A DNA stretch of 64,000 nt from Diprion similis (Eukaryota; Arthropoda; Insecta; Hymenoptera; Diprionidae): positions 6,414,001 through 6,478,000 of the forward strand of contig NC_060117.1 of the NCBI RefSeq assembly GCF_021155765.1, written 5' to 3'. The position numbers and the translations under genes were made by a program. How positions within the stretch are numbered: position 1 is the first letter of the stretch; each line of letters opens with the position of its first letter. Under the pieces are notes generated by a model. It saw nothing but the letters and a program-made list of their open reading frames with translations, had not been told where the DNA came from and searched no databases. Of the stretch, positions 52,837-61,400 are shown piece by piece.

Positions 52837-53783
52837 CATCAATCAATTGCAAATAAACAACGCGTTTAGTTGCGAAGCCTTTTTAGTCGTTTCTTCATTT
52901 TGTGTTGTGATTTATGAGCCTTTTGTAATATCCAAGTCATCTGTTTCATCAGAATGAAAAAATTGAACACTAGGTAAGTACCGTTTATTTTATTTTGCAC
53001 ATTTATATTGAGTTATTCAATGTCGCATGAAAACGCTACCCTGTATCGCATGTGTTCTTTATTTTTTTTTCATTATTTTTTCTTACAGTTATCGTTTTCA
53101 TAAATTTTTACTATCGACAACAAAAACTTATCGTTGTAGCGAATACTTACATATTTTTAGTTCATACATATATACATACACATCGTGTTATTTCAAGCGT
53201 ATCTAAATATTCGTCAAAGCTTTTCTTTTTTGAGGGGTAAAAAATTTGTGCACTATTCAACGTTCCTAAGTACCAACACTTACGTTGAAGTCATAGATTC
53301 GTAAAGTACAGTTATCCTCCAAAACTTACGGAATGAGGAAAATACGGTTTGATCTGAACTGAAGTATCGTGTGAAAAAATGTAGATTTAACAAATATTTA
53401 CTATGAAAATTATCTCACATGCTTATGTCTCCATTTATTAACTACTACTAAGTCAAATACGGTAGCATTAATAATGTTTTACACGTCGAGACTTTACTCA
53501 ATCGGTATTAGACAAAGACAAATGTTAATGAAAAGAAATAACATGCATGTAAAAAAACACGTCTCGTTACAGTGACAACTAACTACTAATTTTTCGTTGC
53601 CGATTCTACTACTATCAATAAAATAACGTTCATTACAGTGCTAGAAAACGACCAATTCCTTATCATCGACCAACACCATCGCCACCATCTTCTCCCAGCA
53701 GTTCCGAAAGCAGTAGACAGAGCAATTGGTCAAGTCCTCATTCGAGCCGATCACCCACTCGTAGCCCATCGTACAGTCATTAA
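31122..53783 (+). CDS. Srrm234, serine/arginine repetitive matrix protein (Srrm2/3/4 pro-orthologue)
   Basis: A spliceosome-associated protein. Coding exons: 31122-31357, 31691-31795, 41092-41376, 44473-44601, 44882-44960, 46438-46493, 46671-48524, 49788-50021, 50328-50501, then either 52244-52274 or 53639-53783. Phases agree at every junction; the products are 1,060 aa (proximal end) or 1,098 aa (distal end). The start [17 protein letters not shown] is the family signature. Residues about 48-95 are the cwf21 domain ([12 protein letters not shown] onward), which in yeast Cwc21 and human SRRM2 contacts the spliceosome core. [20 protein letters not shown] is the next conserved block. Then follow lysine-rich exons and the 1.85-kb RS exon with a coiled-coil-like [20 protein letters not shown] start and many RS/SP dipeptides, expected to be phosphorylated and disordered. 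Intron 3 is 9.3 kb. Two alternative 3' ends are described separately. Confidence 0.95.
32643..32813. mobile_element. Internally deleted TTAA / poly-G foldback copy
   Basis: Left end TTAA (32639-32642), then G8, TAAGGGTTTCAGCGTAAAA. The middle is lost. It resumes at TTTTGGGAATATATTCTTGA and ends in a run of about 25 C, with a degenerate TAAT instead of TTAA. Intronic in Srrm234. Confidence 0.75.
32826..33930. repeat. Degenerate GAAATCTTTGAAAT-type repeat, about 1.1 kb
   Basis: Words such as TGAAATCT, GAAATCGCTTGAA and AAAATCACGTGAAAT recur every 10-20 bases with variable spacing. There is no fixed unit and no open frame of interest. Similar texture occurs at 9147-9370 and 7010-7700. Confidence 0.5.
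34480..34752 (+). promoter_or_regulatory. Promoter-like island with TATA box and GA tract
   Basis: GGTATAAATCTC at about 34491 is followed 40 bases later by an ATG (34537). A (GA)n tract spans about 34579-34622. The frame from that ATG runs to 34752 but consists largely of RE repeats read from the GA tract, so I do not call it a protein. It may be an alternative promoter inside Srrm234 intron 3. Confidence 0.3.
34579..34622. repeat. (GA)n microsatellite
   Basis: About 22 uninterrupted GA units in the promoter-like island of Srrm234 intron 3. Confidence 0.95.
36538..36834 (+). other. Open frame of uncertain status in Srrm234 intron 3
   Basis: From the ATG at 36538 a frame of 98 codons begins [19 protein letters not shown], is strongly basic and contains a CCCC run and an alanine/glutamine-rich helix-like stretch. 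Base composition is GC-richer than the flanks. I recognise no homologue, and the high GC alone could keep the frame open. It could be a nested small gene, part of an alternative first exon, or chance. Confidence 0.2.
37020..37079. promoter_or_regulatory. Pair of GCGCATGCGC palindromes 50 bp apart
   Basis: GCGCATGCGC occurs at 37020-37029 and 37070-37079. This is the known core of NRF1 sites, recognised in insects by the homologue Ewg. The surrounding GC-richer DNA continues to about 37160 and includes GTTTAGGTTAGG. It is a promoter candidate within Srrm234 intron 3. Confidence 0.5.
38278..39082. repeat. Array of three tandem hairpins
   Basis: Three successive inverted pairs, each bounded by GAAGTTAGTAACGTTA-like and complementary TAACGTTACTAACTTC-like ends: about 38278-38627, 38647-38846 and 38872-39082. 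Adjacent hairpins are joined by the short palindrome AACTTCACGAGGTTGAAGTT. Loop parts also match between units (ATTTCAGACAATT, AAACACACTAAAATT). It may be a nested or tandem foldback element. Confidence 0.7.
39177..39538. mobile_element. Palindromic MITE with perfect 8-bp target duplication
   Basis: The inverted ends TAGGGTGAG...CTCACCCTA continue inward through AAATTCGATA, GGCTCAGAAAGGACCT and CATTTGAAATTT. CCCTCCAT flanks both sides exactly (39169-39176 and 39539-39546). An 8-bp duplication with such ends is typical of hAT-type transposases. It is 362 bp with no coding capacity. Confidence 0.88.
39713..39755. repeat. (CCAT)n microsatellite
   Basis: About ten CCAT units in a CT-rich context. 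Confidence 0.95.
40173..40208. repeat. (CA)n microsatellite
   Basis: About 18 CA units, in Srrm234 intron 3. Confidence 0.95.
40603..40632. repeat. Poly-C tract of 30
   Basis: An uninterrupted run of 30 C, not accompanied by recognisable arms of the TTAA element. Length may be affected by sequencing error. Confidence 0.85.
41450..41488. repeat. (CT)n microsatellite
   Basis: A run of CT units with one early interruption, just after Srrm234 exon 4. Confidence 0.9.
41887..41926 (+). other. Candidate 40-nt poison exon of Srrm234
   Basis: The acceptor TTTCTCTGTTTCAAACAG and the ideal donor CAGTAG|GTAAGT bound 40 bases between exons 4 and 5. Read in phase from exon 4 it gives RTEED then TGA, and 40 is not a multiple of three. 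Inclusion would therefore truncate the protein and should trigger nonsense-mediated decay. Such exons are common in SR-protein genes as feedback controls. There is no transcript evidence here. Confidence 0.45.
42039..43249. mobile_element. 1.2-kb palindromic element with perfect 8-bp target duplication
   Basis: Both halves are complementary along most of their length: the ends TAGGGTGATTTTTTTT and AAAAAAAATCGCCCCA, then CAGTCTCCATCGAAAATTTT, TTAATATnAATATTAAGTACTC and AATTGAACGATCTTCAAAAG. GTGTATAT flanks both ends exactly (42031-42038 and 43250-43257). Both ends match the TAGGGTG family. It lies in Srrm234 intron 4 and has no coding capacity. Confidence 0.88.
43592..43614. repeat. (TG)n microsatellite
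   Basis: About eleven TG units followed directly by a T tract. Confidence 0.9.
48567..49475. mobile_element. TTAA-flanked foldback element with poly-G/poly-C ends, longest copy
   Basis: Flanked by TTAA (48563-48566 and 49476-49479). The left end is G9 then TAAGGGTTTCAGCGTAAAA. A long inverted arm follows (GAGCAAATTCATTGAAACC ... CAAGCCGGTGACAGAGCTT), mirrored near 49150-49310. The right end carries an extra module (TTCAAGAGTTTTGCTCAGA ... CGATTTTTCGAAAGTGTAA) between two very long C tracts. No coding capacity. It lies in Srrm234 intron 8, 43 bases past the exon donor. Confidence 0.88.
51222..51549. mobile_element. Inverted-repeat element with internal GGCGGACGCAAATTCG copies
   Basis: The ends share GGTCGCTGAATCC in opposite orientation. 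Inside, ATGGCGGACGCAAATTCGAA occurs twice directly and once inverted (TTCGAATTTGCGTCCGCC), and TGAGGTCGCTGAATnCGAAT is repeated. It lies in Srrm234 intron 10. No clear target duplication. Confidence 0.65.
52244..52274 (+). CDS. Srrm234 proximal last exon (no eMIC)
   Basis: The acceptor TTCTATCCAACAG leads to a short tail reading [10 protein letters not shown] and TAG. It joins exon 50328-50501 in phase (AG + A). AATAAA follows at 52443 and 52852, so a complete 3' UTR and poly(A) site fit before the distal exon. This end yields an Srrm2-like protein lacking the eMIC domain. Confidence 0.8.
52443..52857 (+). terminator. Proximal Srrm234 polyadenylation signals
   Basis: AATAAA occurs at 52443-52448 and 52852-52857, after the proximal stop codon at 52274. 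A (TG)(TA) microsatellite lies between them at about 52783-52836. Confidence 0.5.
52783..52836. repeat. Compound (TA)n(TG)n(TA)n microsatellite
   Basis: Lies between the two proximal poly(A) signals of Srrm234, within the presumed proximal 3' UTR. Confidence 0.9.
52953..52973 (+). other. Candidate 21-nt in-frame microexon of Srrm234
   Basis: It is bounded by CTGTTTCATCAG on the left and an ideal donor TAG|GTAAGT on the right. Its 21 bases fit the local phase exactly (1+18+2). Used between 50501 and 53639 it would insert seven residues (RMKKLNT) before SARKRPIP with no stop. It lies just past the proximal poly(A) signals. No expression evidence is available here; it could be chance. Confidence 0.4.
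53639..53783 (+). CDS. Srrm234 distal last exon encoding the eMIC domain
   Basis: Joined in phase (AG + T) to exon 50328-50501, it reads [20 protein letters not shown] and continues as a serine-rich tail ending SPSYSH and TAA. The block straddling the junction, [13 protein letters not shown], matches the core of the 'enhancer of microexons' domain known from vertebrate SRRM3/SRRM4 and from invertebrate Srrm2/3/4 genes. In those proteins it recruits early spliceosome factors to very short neuronal exons. The acceptor is CATTACAG. It lies 1.4 kb beyond the proximal last exon, so choice of end decides whether the protein has this activity. An AATAAA at 54538 could end this transcript. Confidence 0.9.
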
Positions 53784-54537
53784 GACACGTTGGTCTCTCG
53801 TTCAAAGGGTTCTAGAAAAATCAGATGTTCCTACGTGTATACAAAATTTAACGTGGTCATACTTCTACTTGAAGATTTAATCGGGCTTTCTTATTTATTG
53901 ACCCTTCGTTGTCAGGGAGATTACAATGTGATTATTATTGTTTTAATTATTTTCTATACGTTATTTGCCAGATTCTTGTACTATTAGGTGATGCCTTGTG
54001 CCTAGTACCTATCTATAACTAATCGCGCAGAACAGACTTTGTCAATTGTGTTTCGAGAGGCACACTTTTCCCAATTTCTCTGACAAAGAACTTTAGATTA
54101 CGTGGAATATGTTAAAATTACACTGTTAAGTGCTTAGTACATTTTATCGCAGGCATCCAACGTTGTTATTACACTTTTATGTGCAACTTTCTAGTCAACT
54201 GTATTAAATACAAACTCACAAATGTTGGAGGAAAATTATTTTGTTAATATAGAAGAAAATGATTATTTATCGAGAACAAAATTTAATGATATTTAACAAA
54301 GTACCATCGCCCAATATAGTCAAAGGAGGAAATTCACAACAGTAAAGTACCTTGATTAATATCAATAGTATACACTTATATTTCAATAACTGAAGCTGAA
54401 GGATATTACTTGGTCTTTGATCAAGCGTTGCATATTTTTAAAGCCTCCTTTTCTACTTCAAGTATCTATTTAGAAATTTGAAACCCTACTAGATTGTGAT
54501 AGTTGGATTCTACGAAGCACAGTTGCGAGCATACTCA

Positions 54538-54543
54538 ATAAAT
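54538..54543 (+). terminator. Distal Srrm234 polyadenylation signal
   Basis: AATAAA about 750 bases after the eMIC stop codon, in an AT-rich 3' UTR-like stretch. Confidence 0.4.
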
Positions 54544-55448
54544 GTTTTTATACAATTTAAGTGATATTCATATAGCGACAGTATTTACTATTTTCAGTAG
54601 TCTGAATATCTAAGCAATAACAAATCCGAAAGAGATTTGAACAATCTTAAGCTCACATGATTCTACGTCATTATTTATTTCATTTCATTTTTGTCCCTTT
54701 TACTAACTTAATTCTGTGTATTTTTCATATTATTATTACTTACACCTCGCCGCTGCATATCGGTCAATCCATCTCGACTCGAGTGAATCCTGACTGTGAA
54801 CATCGCAGACTCGTCTAGTTTTATTATGAAAACATTCCGATTTACTTGAATTCATTTCATTCTTCTTACATTCCAACGGTGCGTCAAACACTTTTGTCGT
54901 AAGAAAATTCAAACATGGAGGAATCAATTGTCAGACTGATTAAAAGCTTTGGAAAAGTTTACTCGCGTTAGATAAAGAAAAAAAGCAAGAATCTTTACCA
55001 AGGGAGCTGGGAAAAAATCCAATGCGGACAAAATTCATCGAGAATTGATATAAAAACCGTTACTCGAATCGAGCTGGTTGTTGTTATCCGATGTACATTA
55101 ATAGGTGTATTGACAATATCATTGGGCTAGTTTAATTTTTGTGAAAATTTACGTTCGTTGCATTTGTTAAATGCACATTTTTGGAATAGTTTTTATCCGC
55201 ACGATGCAGTAATCAGTTATACTGATACGTCGACGCTAGTCAAATTAGGACATTCCGTGACTGTTTGTAGAATATGTTAGTCACATCTTATATTGACCAA
55301 TATTCGCAAATTATTGTGATTTAATATTTTTGTGCAATGTTAACTATCCAGTCCTGTGTACATATAGATTATTGGTTCACCTAGGAAAGGTCACCATTGT
55401 AGCATAATTTATTCTTACTGGTTCAGTATTTTATACAATACTCTAATA

Positions 55449-55491
55449 CCTATTTATTTATTTACTTATTTATTTATTTATTTATTTATTT
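55449..55491. repeat. (ATTT)n microsatellite
   Basis: About ten ATTT units with one variant unit. Confidence 0.9.
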
Positions 55492-55753
55492 ATTATATTT
55501 ATCTAGCTAGTCACTGAATTACGATCCTACTTGTCTATCGCAAGTTACGGACCCCAACATATATACATATGCATTTGAGGCTGTTCATTCTAAACCGGTC
55601 GCAAAAAGTTTTCTTAAACAGTTTTTTTTATTCAAGTCCTTGTATCACGAATAGTTTTTTTTTAATGTATGAAGATGGGATAAAAATGATAAAAAATCAT
55701 TACTTTTTTAATTCAAATAGTCAAGTCTGGAAGGTTTGAGGTGGACAGCTCGG

Positions 55754-55812
55754 TGTGTTTGAGCGTGTTCTTTAGTAACAAAAAGTTTGATACACATACA
55801 CGCTCAAACACA
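55754..55812. other. Perfect 15-bp stem hairpin
   Basis: TGTGTTTGAGCGTGT at 55754-55768 pairs with ACACGCTCAAACACA at 55798-55812 across a 29-base loop. The stem is short for a microRNA precursor, and no flanking pairing extends it. Confidence 0.6.
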
Positions 55813-57754
55813 TCACAAGATGAAATGTAAAATGTTGATTCGTTCTATAAATACTCATTGGTCTAAGACGTGTAATACCTTTATATATTATTAATAAGAT
55901 ACCGAATGAAAAACCAGGCGTCACTTCAAAAGACATATGGTTCAACTAAAGAGGATACTGAAGTTAATTTTCAACATATATTAGTAAATATAGCAGTTAT
56001 TCCAACAAAAAAGTCATTAAAGAATATTAATATTGCATTTCCGATGAAACACCGAAATATTGGAATTCATTCGAATGATATTTTTACCACACAAAAGATT
56101 TTATTTATACGAGTTCAATGTTGATCGTACGCCGATACTTTGTCTTAACATTATGAAAAAAAAATAAAAATAGGGAATACAGTCTTGACATCCCTCACCA
56201 AATGCTCTTTCGATATGTCCGAGGTCTAGTTTCTCGCATGGTATTCTACCCCTTGTAGAAAAACATCAATTATACTATCGATTTTAATATTATGTGCAAA
56301 ATGCAAGCCCAATAATTTATTTAGCGTTACCGAAATCAACAGTATATTTAGTTGTTATCGCACTACCGGACTCCGATACCTTTACGGTGGACGTCGATAC
56401 TCTGCACCGAAATACTGGTGACCTGCGGTAGCAAATCTTCGTAAGTGAATAGATAGAAAGTAACGTGCCAGTCCTATTTCAAATTATACCCATGCAATTA
56501 ATTTTTATTATATTAGTTCCATTATACTCGATGGAAGCATCTTCATATTTGAACGATTATTACGAAGTGTCTGTTGTCGAGTATTTTTGATCATTCATAG
56601 TATCTTACAGCAATGAATAACTTGAAAATACGAGTAGGCGTTGCTCGTTATCGCTTTGAAAACGTTTCAAGAGAAACGTAAATGTCGCTAATATTAAACA
56701 AATTAGCAAATTCACTGCTCTAATACACTTGTTGAATTTAGCTAATTGGACAAAGAAAAAAAAAATATAAATGAGAAAATATCGAATTGATTTGGAATTC
56801 TTTCTATTCCAAAAGAAATCCTTCGTGATTGTGTATTCGAGTACGACATGAATAAAAAAAATTAAAATAAATGAACGAATAGTTGTTCGCGTACCTAGTA
56901 TATAATTTTAAGTAAAACAAAATGGCAAGTTGATTCACACATCTTTGAGAAATTTTTGAGAAAATTACGATTCTACGGCTCGATTGTATTTAGTCTAGTC
57001 AAACAGAAACGGTGGCGATACCTACACAGGCTGCTTCAGTAGCCTGGAAATTTCAAGATTTCATTTCTTTTAAGCGTTGAATTCGACGACGACAAACTCC
57101 CGATTTGATTGAAAATAAGAAATGGTTTAGAAAAAAATGCGTTACAGTATAAAACTTTTATACTGTAAGATTTTTGCAATCGTCAGTTTTCAAAACCAGA
57201 ATAATATTGAGACTTGAAAATTGCTACCATATTGCAAATGATTTTGAACCCTTCGCAAACAAAATAGTTACTAATTCAGAATGTTAAAATCGTTGAAGAA
57301 AATATCTGATGATTATATCTGTAATATACTCTGTATTGTTGTGTGTGATTAAATCAAAATGCTTTCAAATTTTACCCTTCATTACAACCTGCTAATCGTG
57401 AAATTTTTATATATAATTTCAACTGTTGATCCTACGATGTTATCGAAGATATTTTTTGAATTCTTAATTAGTTCCAATTAGTGGGAAAAAGCTCCAGAAA
57501 ATCGATACTTTTTGCAAAAAAGAAAAAAAAGAAAAAAATAAAGAAATAAACCCGAGCAATAATTATTTGGTAAAAAATTAAACGATTGTGATCAAGCTAA
57601 TGTTAATTGTTTAGTCGTCATTGCAGGATTCCCTAGAACTTAATTGGTGCAAGAAGGATTCTCTATATGGACACCAAGCAGGATTGTTTTTTGGAAAAAA
57701 TGATGATAATGGTAAAGGTAAAAAGTAATTTCTTCGATTTAATATTGTCTTGTT

Positions 57755-57760
57755 TTTATT
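57755..57760 (-). terminator. Candidate PXMP2 polyadenylation signal
   Basis: TTTATT on the plus strand reads AATAAA on the minus strand, about 330 bases past the PXMP2 stop codon. Confidence 0.35.
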
Positions 57761-58086
57761 TCTATAATTTGGCCACCACTTTAAATAGGAAAACCATTTA
57801 ACAATTAATATTATCATTTCTCATTTCGAAATTAGTTTGTGCCCTGAATCATTTTACACACTCTATAACTACACAGATCATATTATTGTACAGATAACAA
57901 ATATAATTGAGCAAAATATAACTGCCATTAGCGAGCTATAACAGATTATTCTAAGTCTTAATAAGACCGCAGGCGGAGATGACATAATCAACGTATCAAA
58001 TGTCATATCTTATTGGAGTACATACATGGAATTTACAAGAGTGTATAAAAAATATTATTTATAAATCATCGTCACTCGACCAATTC

Positions 58087-58381
58087 TTAATCCTTGCGCG
58101 CTCGGTCCATCGCTGCTTGCTTTGCTCTCTTATTGGCCAAGTATATCGACCAGAAGAATCCGATCAGATTTACCACCAGCACACGTAGCTGTAAAAGTAT
58201 GCAAAAGAAAAAAAAGAAAAAAAAAAAAAAAAAATAGAAAAAAATCAAAATGTATCAACAAATATATAAGGTGTTATAAATCATTAATTGTTACATAATT
58301 TCAATCTATAATTTACTAATTATCAGGATTGATATAAATTCATATCAATATGTAACGATTTTTGTTGCAACAGTCTATTAA

Positions 58382-58414
<33 letters not shown>

Positions 58415-61400
58415 CGGCGTAAAAAAAACACTTTTTTGTGAATTTTTTTTGAAATTATGGATTGAACAAATTCATTGAAACCTTTTGTACATTATTAAGC
58501 ATACTTTCAACGATATTCTGTAATTTTTTCATGCAGCAATATTGCAAAACAAGCCGGTGGCAGAGCTTGTCCCAGAACGTCTTAGAAAAAAAACCATCTG
58601 CGGTGTTCACTATATCTCGGTCGGAAATTAACTGAAATCAAAATCCATTAAGATTTTGTCAAAGTATTATCAAATCCTCCCCCCAACGTTCTACGATTAT
58701 GTTTTTTTTCATTTAAAAATTTTTGGCGGCCATCTAAAGTGTAAACTGCTATTTTCCACGAAAAATTCCGCCATTTTGTGGGTGGGAAACCTCCTTAATG
58801 TTGAAAAAAAAATTTAAATAAACGTTGGGGGAAGGTATTTTATATGTAGAAAATGTGTACCAAGTTTCAAATGAATCGGTCAAGTAATTTGTAAATGGCA
58901 GTGAACACGGACTTTGAAAAAGTAGTTTTGAGAAAAACGCGTTTAAAGTTTATTGAGCTAAAAAAGTGAAGAAAAAAAGCTCTGTCACCGGTTGTTTTGC
59001 AATATTTCTACATGAAAAAATTGCAGAATATTGTTAAAAGTATGCTTAATAATGTACAAAAGGTTTCAATAAATTTGCTCAATCCGTACTTTCAAAAAAA
59101 ATTCACAAAAAAAGTGTTTTTTTTTTTTTTTTAACGCTGAAACCCTTACCCCCTCCCTTAATATATTCCTTATTGACAAGATTTGAAAGTATGTACTTAA
59201 AATTATGAATCAATTTTTTTCGAGTCCATATTTTCTCTTTCATTACCATTGGTGGGACGAATGTGATGTTGATAAATTGGAACAGTGTTAAGTACTTCAA
59301 GTTTGCCGTCAGAACAGGCAAGTATAACTTCGCCAACTGAGAGTAGGATGTTTCGTGAGTTTTTCCCTGAAGAAAAGTTAATACATTTAGTTGTTACGCA
59401 TTGCTATATCCTCGTGGTAAATATTCATCAAGCCTGGATTATTTACCTCAAATCGTGCGAGCATGTACAATGACAAGACCTGGAAACACGGTGTATACAA
59501 AAGTCTCTCTATCAGGAGAATCCCAAGCGAATGCTTTGTTAACTTGTGGACATGCTGGTAAAAGAAATGAGGCGCTGGACCGCCAAAAATGAAGCTAAAA
59601 AGAAAGAAAAACGAGATAATAATATGCTCGTAACATTTTTACAAAGGTTTACTAAAATGTATACGCCATTCTGTTCTGAACTACTTATTAGGATAAGTCG
59701 AAAACTCAGCTAAACACGATTAAAGAAGATTCATGCTAAAGTTTGCGGAAGTAAAATAGCGTTATCATTTTAATAGGGTTGAGAAATTGTACATTAAGGA
59801 GAAACCTTTCGGTTTGATATTGTTATAGGACAACAGAAAACATAGGAGACCTTTGAATACTGTAGTCACATTGTAACTAAGTGTACCCTTTGAAGCCCTC
59901 AAAATTTTGTTTAAGAATTTTCTTTCTATATCAGTCAGCTTTCAAAATATCTCGATGAATTATTTAAATATAAATAACCAGTATATTTTAATAATTTCTT
60001 TGGATAGAATGTATTCGCGATGCTCACACGGTGATTAAGTATCTGATTAACTGAAACGGACACTGTTGCAAGGAGTCTGGACAGAGAGTTCCAGGGTACA
60101 CAACATTCCCATGTAGTACACTTTCTAAGATGCCGACTATCGTTTAGCTTTAGAAAAGTCAATTCAAAGTTAACAAAAACAATAAAACTTATTCAAGATC
60201 GATAAAAAGTTGAAAAAATGGTCAGAAACAAAATATCTTGGAATGAAATTTTTTTTGATACCTTATAAACCTTGAATAATTGGGACAGTAAATTTTTTCG
60301 TTCGATACATTTGTTGCAACAATGTTATAAACACCGATCTCATTGTTTTCTTGAATGCTACGAAATACGTGATTTTTAATTCAAGTTGCAAAGCATGTTG
60401 AATAAATTATTGTTGACTGGTTGTGTAGAGTTTGATACCATACAGCAAACTCAGTACAACGAAGCAGAAAAAAACTTGGATAAAGCACTCATTTTGGTAA
60501 ATTCCAATCACATTTCAGATCTGAGAATTAAATAATCTCCAATTCCAATATATAATTACTGGAATTAAAAAATTGCTCTATTTAATGAAATGAAATTGTA
60601 ATCATTGTTATCGGATAAAATATGCCTATTGCCCAAAGAATTTTAGCATTTTACCGCAACTCAATTGTTGATAACTATCGCAAGAAATATAAAGTATGCT
60701 CGTACCTTTTGATCATGAGCCAAATACTCTTCCACGTTTTTACGTTTGTACCTGATAAGATGGCTTAGCAAGAATACGGTTTTTTTTTAATAACTGCATT
60801 GCAATTGTTAAATTCAATCTCGTTTCTTATACCTGGCGACGGAGGGGAGGACAAAATATTGCTGATTTATAACGCGAGACTGAAATAATTTCTATTTTCT
60901 TAGTGTTAGAACACTCTGAACGGCCAACACACAAACACACACACACGCACACACAGTTTGTTAAAGTATCAAATCTGTCTCACCTTGACATATCTTTCAA
61001 CTATTTTGATTCGTTTATGAATTCGAATATTTGAGATAATTTCAAATGAATATGTGACATTTTGGTATTCAACATATACAACATGGATTTGTTGGCGAGA
61101 ACTGCTGAGAGTCGAGACTCCTTGTAGACCTCGTTACATTATAGACGCTGGCATTGGTAATGATCGTGAGCATCGCGAATAGTAATTAACTCTATCTGTA
61201 AAACAGTGTAAATTAAATTTCTCTTCTTCTTTTTTTGTTCTTATTTGAAGAAGTTTTCCAAGTTTTTGGTAAGTTAAACATTTTACGAATAGACGATATC
61301 AGAGTAAAAGCTTGTTTTAATCTTTTAATCTTTCCTACAGGTCCTTTGCTTGAGGGACTCATATATATCGATATGTATATACTAGACTGTATCAAAAAAA

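Larger units (their letters stand above)
54544..57754. other. Intergenic stretch between Srrm234 and PXMP2
   Basis: AT-rich and without a recognised gene. It includes an (ATTT)n tract at about 55449-55491 and a perfect 15-bp hairpin at 55754-55812. Confidence 0.5.
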
